A stretch of DNA of 64,000 nt, taken from an uncultured Mollicutes bacterium. Lineage in GTDB: Bacteria > Bacillota_I > Bacilli_A > RFN20 > CAG-826. Position numbers and translations under genes: made by a program. The notes beneath the pieces are model-generated. The model saw only the letters and a program-made list of their open reading frames with translations. It was not told where the DNA came from and ran no database searches. Location of the stretch: NCBI GenBank assembly GCA_900539595.1, contig UQCQ01000010.1:3779-67778 (forward strand), written 5' to 3'. Positions 25,888-34,568 of the stretch are shown in pieces; position 1 is the stretch's first letter, and each line of letters opens with the position of its first letter.

Positions 25888-27864
25888 ATGAAAAAGAAAG
25901 CGTTATTGATTCTAGGCGTTTCTGCCGTTATGGGCCTTGTTGCCTGTGGCGGAAATCAAGGAGACGTCACCTCGTCTAACACGAAAGATACGGATGCTTC
26001 TCAAAAAACCAGTGAAACCTCCGCTTCGACCTTGCCCTCGACCGTCGAAGAGATCCTTGCTAATGTCCAAGCCACCTCTTATTGCGGTTTTGACTTTGAA
26101 GAGAAGGGGGATGCGAAGGCCAATGGCCGCGTTCTCTTCTCTGAAAATGACCTTTGGGTCAGCGGGAAAGCCACCTTCGAAGAAGAAGGGGTTGTGAATA
26201 TGATGATTTATCAAGGAAAGCGGGGAAATGATTTCTTTGATATCGAAAATTATGTCGGCGTTCATGCAAGAAAAAAGCACATCGTGGCTGAAGTCACCGA
26301 TAGCAATACCCAAATCGCGGAATCCGCATGGAAAGAAAAACTTTCTGAGCCCCGTTATAACGCGAATTGGTTCCAAGATTCGTTAACGTCTTTGTTCGAA
26401 CATAATCCATCCTTATCGGTGAAAGAAGCGGGAACGGAATATACGGCCACCCTTTCCTCCTATCTAGGCGGAACTTCGATTTTAGAAGGTGCCCTCCGTT
26501 TTGAAACTGCAACCAATGCCTTCTTGGGCGGAACGTTAACTCAAAATAAGTGGGGGGAGGACAATTTCGACGCGGAGAAAAAAGCCCCGATTGATACGGA
26601 TCAAAGGCCAGAACAATCCAGCGTTAAAATCGCCGAGCTGCTTTCTGAAAAACCTAGCGGAGCCGAATTTGACCCCGCCCCGTATTTTGTTTCCTCCATC
26701 GATGAATTCTACGTTTCTTCCTATAGCGATTACCGAGCGAACAACTTAAAAGCAGAAGCAGGATCTTATGTGAACCTCCATTTGGAGAAAGTCTCGCCTG
26801 CAACTGCCATCAATGATCGCGACATCAAAATCATCGCCACCTCGGATCCAGAAGTGATCTCCGTGGATTCCTTCACGGGTTCGGTCAAAGCTCTTAAACC
26901 CGGAAGCGCGAAGCTTACGATTTCCGATCCTCTAGGAGAAATAACAAAGGAAGTAACCGTTACGGTAACGAGCCCTGCCTTAACAGCCCTCTATCTCTAC
27001 GCGGATCAATCCACGCTTAAACCCGGTGATACATCGAATCTCCGCGTGGAATTCTATCCCGAAGCCTCTTTAGAGGCGTTTGAGGCCGTTTCTAGCGCTC
27101 CAGATGTAGTGAAAGTCATTTCCATCGCCGCGGACCGCAAGAGCGTCCAAATCAAGGCTTTGAAGGCCGGCACAGCGGAGATCACTCTTCATAGCGTTGC
27201 CAACCCGAGCATTAAAACCAGCAAAGCCGTGATAATCACGGTCAAGGAGCCGGCCCCCGAAGTGGATACGTCTTGGATCGTTGGAAAATGGAGCTATTCC
27301 GGTACTAGCTACGACGCCTCCTTCACGTTCAATAAGGATAAAACTGGCAGTGCACTGATGTCTTTCGATGAAGGTTTTGAAAACACGGCGACGTTTAGCT
27401 GGGCCTACGATGGAGTGGCTATTACGTTCTCCAATTGGAAATCGCCTTATTTAGCAAATATCGATAACCCAAAATCCATCGTCATTGATCCGAGTGCTAT
27501 CTCGTTCACGGTTAAGCTTACGTTTGACGATGAAGGGGGTGATTCAATGTCTCGTTCGTTGACGTTCAAAAAAGAAAAAGAGGACGTTTCTTGGCTTGTT
27601 GGCACTTGGAAGCCTGAAGACGAAAACGTTCCGTGCTTTGTCTTTAATGCGGATGGAACCGGCAAATTCAAAGCCTCATTCTATGGCGGCGAATATGACT
27701 TCACTTGGACCTATGCCGCGGGAGTCCTTTCCTTCCCCGAAGATGGGTGGAAGGACCAAATGGAAACCATCAAAACAGTCAAAAGCGCCTCTGCCAGCGG
27801 CATCACGGTTCAAATCGATGATGGCGAGGAAGTTTATATCGCCACCGTCGTTAAACAAGCCTGA
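25888..27864 (+). CDS. Lipoprotein 3 with two Big_2-like domains and two C-terminal W-V-G-x-W repeats
   Basis: 658 aa. Lipobox LVAC and a Ser/Thr-rich linker. The N domain (about 45-240) resembles the sibling lipoproteins only weakly. Two bacterial Ig-like Big_2 domains follow (about 275-360 and 365-450), ending in ALKPGSAKLTI and ALKAGTAEITL. Two copies of a lipocalin-like beta domain then start at WIVGKW and WLVGTW. The last residues (GITVQIDDGEEVY ... VVKQA) recur in a relic 1.1 kb downstream. Likely an extracellular adhesin or binding protein. It is 12 bp from lipoprotein 2. Confidence 0.88.
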   Translation: MKKKALLILGVSAVMGLVACGGNQGDVTSSNTKDTDASQKTSETSASTLPSTVEEILANVQATSYCGFDFEEKGDAKANGRVLFSENDLWVSGKATFEEEGVVNMMIYQGKRGNDFFDIENYVGVHARKKHIVAEVTDSNTQIAESAWKEKLSEPRYNANWFQDSLTSLFEHNPSLSVKEAGTEYTATLSSYLGGTSILEGALRFETATNAFLGGTLTQNKWGEDNFDAEKKAPIDTDQRPEQSSVKIAELLSEKPSGAEFDPAPYFVSSIDEFYVSSYSDYRANNLKAEAGSYVNLHLEKVSPATAINDRDIKIIATSDPEVISVDSFTGSVKALKPGSAKLTISDPLGEITKEVTVTVTSPALTALYLYADQSTLKPGDTSNLRVEFYPEASLEAFEAVSSAPDVVKVISIAADRKSVQIKALKAGTAEITLHSVANPSIKTSKAVIITVKEPAPEVDTSWIVGKWSYSGTSYDASFTFNKDKTGSALMSFDEGFENTATFSWAYDGVAITFSNWKSPYLANIDNPKSIVIDPSAISFTVKLTFDDEGGDSMSRSLTFKKEKEDVSWLVGTWKPEDENVPCFVFNADGTGKFKASFYGGEYDFTWTYAAGVLSFPEDGWKDQMETIKTVKSASASGITVQIDDGEEVYIATVVKQA

Positions 27865-27888
27865 CACGGCTTAAAGTCAAAAGATAAA

Positions 27889-27922
27889 CGGGGCTTGGTT
27901 TTGCCAAGTCCCGCTATTTCTG
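27889..27922 (+). terminator. Terminator of the lipoprotein operon
   Basis: 10-bp stem CGGGGCTTGG / CCAAGTCCCG with loop TTTTG, followed by a weak CTATTTC. A diverged copy of this hairpin lies at 29116-29150. Confidence 0.7.
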
Positions 27923-28256
27923 TGGACCATTGAAAAGGATTCAAGAGCACTCGCTGAATGAATGAAAGGCACAAAAAAGCTTTTGACGAGGCGATTATGA
28001 TGCGTAGTGAGAGAACGCTCCCTGCCTACAAACGACGAAATGCCGAGTTGGGTTGATCAAAAAATGATTTATGTTGCTGCTAGTTCGTACAAAGCACCAC
28101 GAAATGACAATCGCGCATTACGTGACTCTTAGATTACCATCTCTGCGGGATAAGCGGAACCAGTTTGAATCCTGCTAAAGTTCTATGATTCAGGACTGCG
28201 CTATACGCGATGGGCCTAGATAAAAGGACTGGGGTTCTTTTTCAATTGGGTTTTCG
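27923..28256. other. Gene-free stretch between the lipoprotein operon and the DUF3800 cassette
   Basis: No open frame with a start site and coding character is seen on either strand, and no tRNA fold or long repeat. It is probably the left flank of the inserted DUF3800 cassette. The left junction cannot be placed exactly. Confidence 0.5.
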
Positions 28257-28313
28257 TATAATTGATGTGGGCCCGAAAGGTCCATCAACACGGCGAGAGA
28301 TAGTCTCGCCTTT
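28257..28313 (+). promoter_or_regulatory. TATAAT and structured leader before the DUF3800 gene
   Basis: TATAAT at 28257-28262 is followed by two hairpins: TTGATG (28262-28267) with CATCAA (28283-28288), and a perfect GGCGAGA (28292-28298) / TCTCGCC (28304-28310) with a 5-nt loop. TTTCATTTT follows and the ATG comes 13 nt after the second stem. This could act as an attenuator or hide the start; no Shine-Dalgarno is visible. Confidence 0.45.
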
Positions 28314-28323
28314 CATTTTGCCC

Positions 28324-28890
28324 ATGGAAAAGAAACTGCTGTCTGTATTCGTCGATGAATCCGGTGACGACGGATTCGGAAAAAAAGGTTCTTCGGAATT
28401 CTACATTTTCACTATGGTTTTTCATGATCAGCGTTTGAGCGTTAAGAGTAACATTGAGAAGATTGTTCATCTTCCCGTATTCCACGCGGGGCCAATTCTG
28501 CGTGGAGAAGAACCTTTCGACAACGCCGACCCGAAAGAGAGAAAGAAATTGTTTCAATCCATCTTTGTCTTCGCGTCAGCTTTGCCTGTCAAATGGGTTA
28601 CGTTCAAGTATAGGAAGGGAGAATTCAAGGATTATCTGTCCCTTCAAAGACGCATCTTCAGGGATCTTAGACGATTCCTTTATAATCATGAATCGTTTTT
28701 TTCGGGGTTTGACGACACGATAATATATTACGATAAAGGACAGCATAACCTTTCCTCGGTCCTAAACCTCGCATTTGCGGATGCTCCGTTCCCCAATCTC
28801 TTTCATGACGATGTTAAACCGGAACTCTATCGCTTGTTTCAAGTGGCTGATTTTGTGTCGACGATTCGCCTTCTTGAGGAAAAAAGATGA
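28324..28890 (+). CDS. DUF3800 domain protein
   Basis: 188 aa. The N-terminal FVDESGDDG signature, then a Lys/Tyr-rich core, YYDKGQHNLSSVL, and a final FQVADFVSTIRLLEEK match DUF3800. This family has an RNase H-like fold with acidic residues (DES, D in VADF) and is common in mobile and defence islands; its role is not settled. The start at 28324 gives the family N terminus. The stop overlaps a 32-aa ORF. The gene sits between an intact lipoprotein and the 3' relic of a related one, which suggests insertion. Confidence 0.85.
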   Translation: MEKKLLSVFVDESGDDGFGKKGSSEFYIFTMVFHDQRLSVKSNIEKIVHLPVFHAGPILRGEEPFDNADPKERKKLFQSIFVFASALPVKWVTFKYRKGEFKDYLSLQRRIFRDLRRFLYNHESFFSGFDDTIIYYDKGQHNLSSVLNLAFADAPFPNLFHDDVKPELYRLFQVADFVSTIRLLEEKR

Positions 28891-28985
28891 CCAAAACCAT
28901 TACGGAATTTGAGGCAAGATTCATCGACGAATGGCATTTCAAAAACGTGTATTTGAAGATGCTTAACCGCAAGGAAATGAAATAG
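28887..28985 (+). CDS. Small ORF coupled to the DUF3800 gene (32 aa)
   Basis: Starts in the DUF3800 stop by ATGA and encodes MTKTITEFEARFIDEW followed by a short Lys-rich end. It is basic at the C terminus with an amphipathic helix pattern. Tiny ORFs after DUF3800 genes are often left unannotated. Translational coupling suggests a partner, perhaps a regulator or antitoxin-like peptide. That role is an inference. Confidence 0.55.
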   Translation: MTKTITEFEARFIDEWHFKNVYLKMLNRKEMK

Positions 28986-29093
28986 GACACCCAAGAGGCG
29001 ATGCTGAGTCCATGCGGCAACGCTGACGGCATCACGGTGCAATTGGAGGACGACGAGGGATATTATGTCGTCACCATTGTCAAACAAGCCTGA
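28986..29093 (+). pseudogene. 3' relic of a lipoprotein-3-like gene
   Basis: The frame reads GITVQLEDDEGYYVVTIVKQA to a TGA. It matches the last residues of lipoprotein 3 (GITVQIDDGEEVYIATVVKQA). The homology continues past the stop (GACACGGCTTAAA versus GACGCGGTTTAAA) and into the terminator hairpin. The upstream part is gone: the frame is closed by the TAG that ends the 32-aa ORF. This marks the right edge of the inserted DNA. Confidence 0.75.
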
Positions 29094-29115
29094 CGCGGTT
29101 TAAAACCGAAGCAAA

Positions 29116-29150
29116 ACGGGACCTGGGGTTCAGCCAAGTCCCGTATTTTT
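29116..29150 (+). terminator. Terminator, diverged copy of the one at 27889
   Basis: ACGGGAC / GTCCCGT stem extended by TGG/CCA across a mismatch, then TATTTTTATT. It also abuts the 3' end of the minus-strand membrane gene. Confidence 0.75.
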
Positions 29151-29835
29151 ATTCTTCGGCTTGCTCTTCCTGCGATTTTGCCAAGTGCTTACGGATATGG
29201 GGGTTCCTTCTTTTCTTGTGGAAGGATAAGAACGTGAAGACGATGGGGGCAATCGGGGCCAAGGAAGAAACGGTCTCTACCCCTGCAATCATTGGCTCCT
29301 CTTCGATCCATAAGCTCCAGATGCTGAAAGGGATGGACGCGCCGATGCAAAGCACGCCCAAAACAATGAAGAGAAACCAAGCATCGGAATGCTTCTTGGT
29401 GAACAAGGAGAATAAGAAGAAGAACATACCAAGGCAAGTGAACCCAAATTTCACAAAATAGACCGCGGAATTTTCATCAAAGGGCCCGGCGACTTGCAAA
29501 GGAAAGCGAAAGGCTTCCGGAGCGAGCAAAGCGCCAGAGCAAACAAGCCAAGCGAACGTAAAATAACGGTTTCCATGGCCGTTTTCTTCTTTTTCCGCCA
29601 TCTCGTCGACAAATCCGATGAGGATGATGGCGAAGATCAAAGAAAGCATCTCCGTGCCGATTTCGTCCAAGTATCCTTCGCCTTTCGTTACACAGGCGAG
29701 AATGATAATCACAACTGCCATCGCGATGTGGATGATGTCGAAGATGGTAAACCCGAATAATTCAAAATACCCCTCGCGGGAAAGGTTGGTTTTCGCGCCT
29801 TTAAAGTCAAATGGCTTTTCGAATTGTTTTTTCAT
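29149..29835 (-). CDS. Multi-pass membrane protein of unknown function
   Basis: 228 aa with about six TM helices and a short basic/acidic C-terminal tail. No family is recognised. The ATG at 29835 has no Shine-Dalgarno; TACAAT (29845-29850) ends 9 nt upstream, so the mRNA may be leaderless. It lies after the terminator of the P-II/DUF1538 operon on the same strand. Confidence 0.8.
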   Translation of the reverse strand: MKKQFEKPFDFKGAKTNLSREGYFELFGFTIFDIIHIAMAVVIIILACVTKGEGYLDEIGTEMLSLIFAIILIGFVDEMAEKEENGHGNRYFTFAWLVCSGALLAPEAFRFPLQVAGPFDENSAVYFVKFGFTCLGMFFFLFSLFTKKHSDAWFLFIVLGVLCIGASIPFSIWSLWIEEEPMIAGVETVSSLAPIAPIVFTFLSFHKKRRNPHIRKHLAKSQEEQAEE

Positions 29836-29864
29836 AATGAGGCTATTGTACTCCAATCGGCGAA

Positions 29865-29891
29865 AGAAAAAAGGAGAGCTTAATGCTCTCC
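29865..29891 (-). terminator. Terminator of the DUF1538/P-II operon
   Basis: On the minus strand GGAGAGC / GCTCTCC with loop ATTAA (29873-29891), then TTTTTTC. Confidence 0.85.
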
Positions 29892-29904
29892 GTGAGGTTT
29901 AGCT

Positions 29905-30276
29905 TTACTTGGCGGCAAGGGAAGAAGGGGCTTCCTTTTGTTTCTCAGTGGCTTCACTTGCTTCGTCGAATTTAAGTCCGACAACGGATTCTACCGGCAG
30001 GGAGAAGGCAATGCCCTTTCCGTCGGTTCCTAGGCCAGCCGCATGATAGACAGCGCTTAAAACGGCGTCGCGAATCGTGGATTTGACAAGAATCATGATC
30101 ACTTCTTTATCCGGGGTGATGATGATTCCGTATTTTTTCTCCATTTCCTTAGTTCCGGTTCCGCGGGCATGGATGATGGTTCCGCCGTGCGCGCCTTCTT
30201 CGCGAGCCGCGTTCATGACGGTCTCGGAGAAGCCAGAATTGACGAGAACGAGAATGACTTCAAATGGTGTTTGCAT
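29905..30276 (-). CDS. P-II-like regulatory protein, second copy
   Basis: 123 aa, ferredoxin-like P-II fold by pattern. FEVILVLVNSGFSETVMNAAREEGAHGGTI holds the first strand and helix, GKGIAFSLPVESVVGL resembles the C-loop end, and a Glu/Lys tail follows. The uridylylation T-loop Tyr of GlnB is not evident. It is the last gene of a DUF1538 - P-II - P-II operon, with AAGGAG before the ATG. P-II proteins bind nucleotides and control transporters, so this one likely gates the DUF1538 membrane protein. Confidence 0.8.
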   Translation of the reverse strand: MQTPFEVILVLVNSGFSETVMNAAREEGAHGGTIIHARGTGTKEMEKKYGIIITPDKEVIMILVKSTIRDAVLSAVYHAAGLGTDGKGIAFSLPVESVVGLKFDEASEATEKQKEAPSSLAAK

Positions 30277-30291
30277 AATGGTTTCTCCTTA

Positions 30292-30687
30292 TTATAGGGT
30301 GTCCGCGAGGAAGCGGTAGAGCTGCATTCCAATTAAGGAATTGATGGGAATCGAATACCCGATGCCCTTGTTTTTGGGTGAGGAGAGGAAGAAGGCCTCC
30401 AGCTCCTTGGTCGCTTCGGGAATTGCGTCGCGTTTAATGAAGGAGAAGACGATGGATTTGCGGTCGTCCTCAATGCCGAGGATATTGCGAATCTCCCTTT
30501 GGGCGGTTCCTTCTCCATTTTCTATGAATTGAGCGGATACCCCGAGCGTTTCGAATAAACGGACGACCGGATCGGCTTGTCCCCTAGAAACAATGGTGAC
30601 GAAGAGGGAGAGCTTTTTAATTTCCCCGTCGTTTTCTGGTAGTGACGCTAAGCGTCGCATTTCTTTCTTTTTTCTAAAGAATCCCAT
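30292..30687 (-). CDS. P-II-like regulatory protein, first copy
   Basis: 131 aa. A basic N-terminal extension of about 20 residues precedes the fold (KLSLFVTIVSRGQADPVVRLFE), and the end reads KGIGYSIPINSLIGMQLY, matching the sibling copy (KGIAFSLPVESVVGLKF). It lies 15 bp before the second copy and 9 bp after the membrane gene. The pair probably forms a heteromeric or dual-input sensor for the same transporter. Confidence 0.8.
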   Translation of the reverse strand: MGFFRKKKEMRRLASLPENDGEIKKLSLFVTIVSRGQADPVVRLFETLGVSAQFIENGEGTAQREIRNILGIEDDRKSIVFSFIKRDAIPEATKELEAFFLSSPKNKGIGYSIPINSLIGMQLYRFLADTL

Positions 30688-30696
30688 GTGGCCTCC

Positions 30697-32295
30697 TTAT
30701 TCGAAATGAATGATTTTGGCATCGTCCTTGCTGAAAGTAAGGCGAGCCATGTATTTGCGGGCGTTCGAAGCTTTGACGCTGGCAGAAATTCCAAGCAATT
30801 GTATCGCAATGATTGGGGTTGTGGCGATTAAAGCAACTACGCCGAAACCATTGGAATAAAAATCCGGAACAACACCCGCGTTTTCCGCGCTGGATTTGGT
30901 TAAGCCGATGATTAAAGGAAGAATGAAAGAAGAAGACATCGGACCACTAGCCGTTCCACCGGAGTCAAACGCCATCGCGGTGAAAATATCAGGGGTGAAT
31001 AGAGATAAGAGCAAAGCGATGCAGAATAACGGAACCATATAATAAAGGATGGAGAAGCGGTAGTAGGTGCGGATGGCCGCGAGCATAATGGCAACGCCAA
31101 CTCCTAAAGACAAAGCAAACAAGACTGAAGTTTTCTTGATGCGCCCATCGGAAATGGTCTCCATTTGGCCCGTTAAAACGTGGACGGCAGGCTCGCAAAG
31201 AATCGTAACAAGGCCAAGGACGAAGGCGATGAAAAAGATGGCCCATGCGGGTTTAAAGCCCAATTCTTCTCCAACTACATATCCAATCGGAGTCATAACG
31301 GCCGTGGCCGCGGAGAGGAAGAGAACCAAGCCGACATAAGAGATCCCAAAGCCAATCAGCAATTTGAAAATGGAATGACGGGGGAGGTGGATGAACAATT
31401 TGTCGTAGATGAAGAAGATGACGAGAATGGGAGCCAAAGCAATCAAGACTTCAATCATGGATCCCAAACTTCCATTGATGGGGAAGAGGGCGTTAGCAAA
31501 CTTCATTGCAATCGAACTCGTGTCCGCGGTGGGGTAAACATAATCGGGGACATTGGCCTTGATCATGACCAAAATTGCCGTGGAAATAATCGGGCCAACG
31601 GAAGCCAAGCCAACCAAACCGAAGGAGTCGTTCGTCGCGTTTTTGCCGCCGCGAACCACGGCAACCCCAGCCCCTAATGCAAGGATGAAGGGGACGGTCG
31701 CACTGCCGGTAGTCACTCCGCCCGCATCAAAAATGAACGGCAAGAGTTTGGCTTTGTTTGGATCCATCGCGATGAGACAAATAATCATGAAAACAATCGC
31801 GTAGAAGAGGCAGTACCAAAGTTTTAAAGGCTTGTGATAAATGATACGAAGAATGCCAATGACGACAAATACTCCGACGCCGAGGGCGATGCCTCCGATT
31901 AATACAAAAGTATTGAGCCACTCGTTCCCAGGGATAATCGTGACTTGCTTGGAAGTGATGAGAATGGAAGGTTCTGCACAGGTGATTAAGGTGCCCAAAA
32001 CAAAGGTAAACAAGATGACAATGAAAATATTTTCTTGTTGGGACAAAGAGCTGCCCATGTATTCCCCGACTTTGGAAAGCCCGGTTTCAGTTCCCACTTG
32101 GAACAAGGCAAGGCCAAGAATTAAGACGAAAAGACCAAGGAGCAAAAGCCACGTATTCGACCAATCCATGGACCCATCGGGACGCATGGAGTTGATATTG
32201 GTAACTCCAGTCAAAGATAAAATCAAAATAGCGATCACCATCGGGGCGATCGATAGGCTGGAAGAAATAAGAGCTGATACGTAACGATTTTTCAT
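30697..32295 (-). CDS. DUF1538 integral membrane protein
   Basis: 532 aa, about 12-14 TM helices arranged as two homologous halves. The repeated segment TCAEPSILI in the first half is matched by LCEPAVHVLTG in the second, and FDAGGVTTG by FDSGGTASG. This is the DUF1538 duplication. Substrate unknown; operonic P-II-like proteins suggest a regulated carrier. The ATG is preceded by AGGAGAAAAG and a TATAAT about 36 nt upstream. Confidence 0.88.
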   Translation of the reverse strand: MKNRYVSALISSSLSIAPMVIAILILSLTGVTNINSMRPDGSMDWSNTWLLLLGLFVLILGLALFQVGTETGLSKVGEYMGSSLSQQENIFIVILFTFVLGTLITCAEPSILITSKQVTIIPGNEWLNTFVLIGGIALGVGVFVVIGILRIIYHKPLKLWYCLFYAIVFMIICLIAMDPNKAKLLPFIFDAGGVTTGSATVPFILALGAGVAVVRGGKNATNDSFGLVGLASVGPIISTAILVMIKANVPDYVYPTADTSSIAMKFANALFPINGSLGSMIEVLIALAPILVIFFIYDKLFIHLPRHSIFKLLIGFGISYVGLVLFLSAATAVMTPIGYVVGEELGFKPAWAIFFIAFVLGLVTILCEPAVHVLTGQMETISDGRIKKTSVLFALSLGVGVAIMLAAIRTYYRFSILYYMVPLFCIALLLSLFTPDIFTAMAFDSGGTASGPMSSSFILPLIIGLTKSSAENAGVVPDFYSNGFGVVALIATTPIIAIQLLGISASVKASNARKYMARLTFSKDDAKIIHFE

Positions 32296-32457
32296 TATTA
32301 GAGCTTTTCTCCTGTCTCAAGGTACAATTATACAAGGACGATTTTTGGTTGCACCATCCAAATATACAATGTATTAAAAAATAAAATTAGTTTTGATGGT
32401 AGGCCAAGTTTATCGTTTTTGTCGCTTTTTTTGACAAAGAGCCTAATCTATATATCC

Positions 32458-32946
32458 ATGAAAAAGAAATTTGAACGTAGATTGCTGGATAAAGATGCCG
32501 ATTTTGCCCGGTTTGCCGAGCCGATATTGCAGGATGAACGTTACCGTGCTCTTCGTGATATTCTTCATCACGGCCATGTTTCAACCTATGATCATTGTTT
32601 ATCCGTGTGTCTTGAAGCCATGGAGTTTGCCTTTAAAAATCACGTGAAGGTTGATCCGTCGTCTTTAATTCGCGCTTCCTTGCTTCATGATTATTTTCTT
32701 TACGATTGGCACGTGAAGCCACATCCGAAACACCATGCAACCAAACACGGGGTTTATGCTGCCATTAATGCTTTGAAGGATTTTGGGCTCAATACCGTGG
32801 AACGAAACGCCATTGAATCCCACATGTGGCCGGTTTGTTTATTCACTCTGCCTTTGTTTCGCGAATCCTGGATTGTTCAACTCGCGGATAAACGGGTAAC
32901 GTGGAAGGAATTCCTTGCTCGTTTTGCCAAAAAGAAAGCGGCATAA
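32458..32946 (+). CDS. HD-domain protein
   Basis: 162-aa putative metal-dependent phosphohydrolase. The first His is in STYDHCLSV, the HD pair in LLHDYFLYDWH, a later His in ATKHGVYAA, and the Asp in LADKRVT. Such stand-alone HD proteins often act on nucleotides. It is cytosolic. The start at ATG 32458 has no Shine-Dalgarno; a TTGACA at 32431 and an AT-rich TATATA just before the ATG suggest a very short leader. Confidence 0.85.
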   Translation: MKKKFERRLLDKDADFARFAEPILQDERYRALRDILHHGHVSTYDHCLSVCLEAMEFAFKNHVKVDPSSLIRASLLHDYFLYDWHVKPHPKHHATKHGVYAAINALKDFGLNTVERNAIESHMWPVCLFTLPLFRESWIVQLADKRVTWKEFLARFAKKKAA

Positions 32947-32970
32947 GAAAAAAAGCGGGCTGAAGCCCGC
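32947..32970 (-). terminator. Terminator of the C69 dipeptidase gene
   Basis: On the minus strand GCGGGC / GCCCGC with a 4-nt loop, then a run of T. It lies 17 bp past the dipeptidase stop. Confidence 0.8.
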
Positions 32971-32986
32971 GAATAGGAGTACTGCC

Positions 32987-34444
32987 TTAGTGATCCGAAC
33001 GGCTGAACCCGTTTTTCATGTGCATGCTGGCTTCGTGAAGAACCTGGCTTAATAGCCTTTCGGTTGCTTCTTTGGCCATGTCCGCGACCTCTTGATTGGC
33101 TTCCTCCACGCGTTTGCCCTTTAAAATGGCTTCATCGTTAAGACGAACTAACGCGTGTCCTTTGGAAGCAACTTCTTCTTGAAAACGTTCCACGAAGATT
33201 TCGGTTGTGGCGAAATAAGGATCTGCCAATGCGCCGATAAGGCGGATGTTCCAATAATAGAAGGAGGTGTCCGGAGTTCGACTTGTCTTGGATAAATACG
33301 CGGGGATGTCCTCCGTATTGGTATAAATCGGTAGCAATTCGTTATACATGTTGGAACCAAAGCCAATCCACTGAATCGCTGCGATTTTGTCGTCGCGATA
33401 AGGACGGATTTGGATGAGAGACAAGTCGTCGGTCCGGGAGATTCCGATCGGGCGGAACGGGGCTTTCCAATAGGGCTCGTGATTTTTGCCATAGGGATCA
33501 AACGGAGTTCCCTGGTAATGGGAGGATAATAGATATTTGATATCCTCCAAGGTGATTTTTCGGTCGGGGGTATCGCACCAAGGAATATCGTCAGAAAGGG
33601 GAGTGAATTCCGCGTTTGGTCCATCAAAGAAGCGCTTCTTACCACTTAAATATCGTTCGATATACCAAGCACGCGGAGTGTTATAAACGTGATCGGAATC
33701 ACTATGGGAACCAAAAGCCACCCGGGGATTGAAGGATTCGCTGAAGCTGAGGTCTAGATGGTTTTCTTCGATAAAGACTTTTAAATCCGGGGAGCAGATA
33801 TGCTCTTTTTGTTCGCCAAAAGCATCGGCAAAATCAAAACGGTCAAGTCCAAAGGCGTTGGGCATGGCCACATAAGAGTCGTCGGGGACGCGTTTAGCAA
33901 TGAAATGGTGACCGCCGATGGTTTCTAACCACCAAATCTCGTTTTTATCGCTAAAAGCGATGCCATTAGATTCGTAGGTTCCATATTCCGTTAGCAACTG
34001 TCCTAAGCGCAAAACGCCTTCTCTAGCGGAGCGGATATAAGGCAAAACCAAAGCGACGATATCTTCTTCGCCGAGGCCGTTATAGCGCTTTTCTCCATTT
34101 TTCTCGCTTTTTCCAAGTAAGGGGTCGGCCCCAAGAACGCGGGGGTTGCTCGTGATCGTCTCGGTGGCCGTCATGGCAACGTTTAAGGAATTGACCCCGC
34201 TTGCCGCCCAAATGCCCTCGTCCTCCGGGACGTTTGGAGTGCAGGTGTATTGCAAGGGGTTTTCCGGCAAATCGAGCTCTAAATGGGATAAACGGGAATG
34301 ATAATGCTTTGGCTGTTTATCGGGGGAAACGACAATCATTTTCTTGGGCATGAAGATGCCGCTGGGAGAATCGTCGTTTCTAGCAATGAGGGTGGAGCCG
34401 TCGTAGCTTGCTTTTCTTCCGACTAAAATGGTGGTGCAGGCCAT
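32987..34444 (-). CDS. pepD: C69-family dipeptidase
   Basis: 485 aa. An Ntn-hydrolase that cleaves a broad range of dipeptides. It begins MACTTILVGRKASYDGSTL, the family start in which Cys3 becomes the N-terminal nucleophile after removal of two residues. IARNDDSP follows. The lack of a signal peptide means it is cytosolic. The ATG at 34444 has AAAGGA upstream. A terminator follows and it is transcribed alone. Confidence 0.93.
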   Translation of the reverse strand: MACTTILVGRKASYDGSTLIARNDDSPSGIFMPKKMIVVSPDKQPKHYHSRLSHLELDLPENPLQYTCTPNVPEDEGIWAASGVNSLNVAMTATETITSNPRVLGADPLLGKSEKNGEKRYNGLGEEDIVALVLPYIRSAREGVLRLGQLLTEYGTYESNGIAFSDKNEIWWLETIGGHHFIAKRVPDDSYVAMPNAFGLDRFDFADAFGEQKEHICSPDLKVFIEENHLDLSFSESFNPRVAFGSHSDSDHVYNTPRAWYIERYLSGKKRFFDGPNAEFTPLSDDIPWCDTPDRKITLEDIKYLLSSHYQGTPFDPYGKNHEPYWKAPFRPIGISRTDDLSLIQIRPYRDDKIAAIQWIGFGSNMYNELLPIYTNTEDIPAYLSKTSRTPDTSFYYWNIRLIGALADPYFATTEIFVERFQEEVASKGHALVRLNDEAILKGKRVEEANQEVADMAKEATERLLSQVLHEASMHMKNGFSRSDH

Positions 34445-34568
34445 ATAAGAGAGTCCTTTCTTTTTATTTATGGAACCTATTGTAGACGAATTTTACCAAG
34501 GTGGTGAAACGATACCTATCTTCTTTTAAAAGGAGTGCTAGAATAGCGCAACACGAAACGGAAACCCT

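Noticed and set aside
31180..31677. 165-aa frame opposite the DUF1538 gene
   Set aside because: Highly polar, repetitive composition expected from antisense of TM helices.
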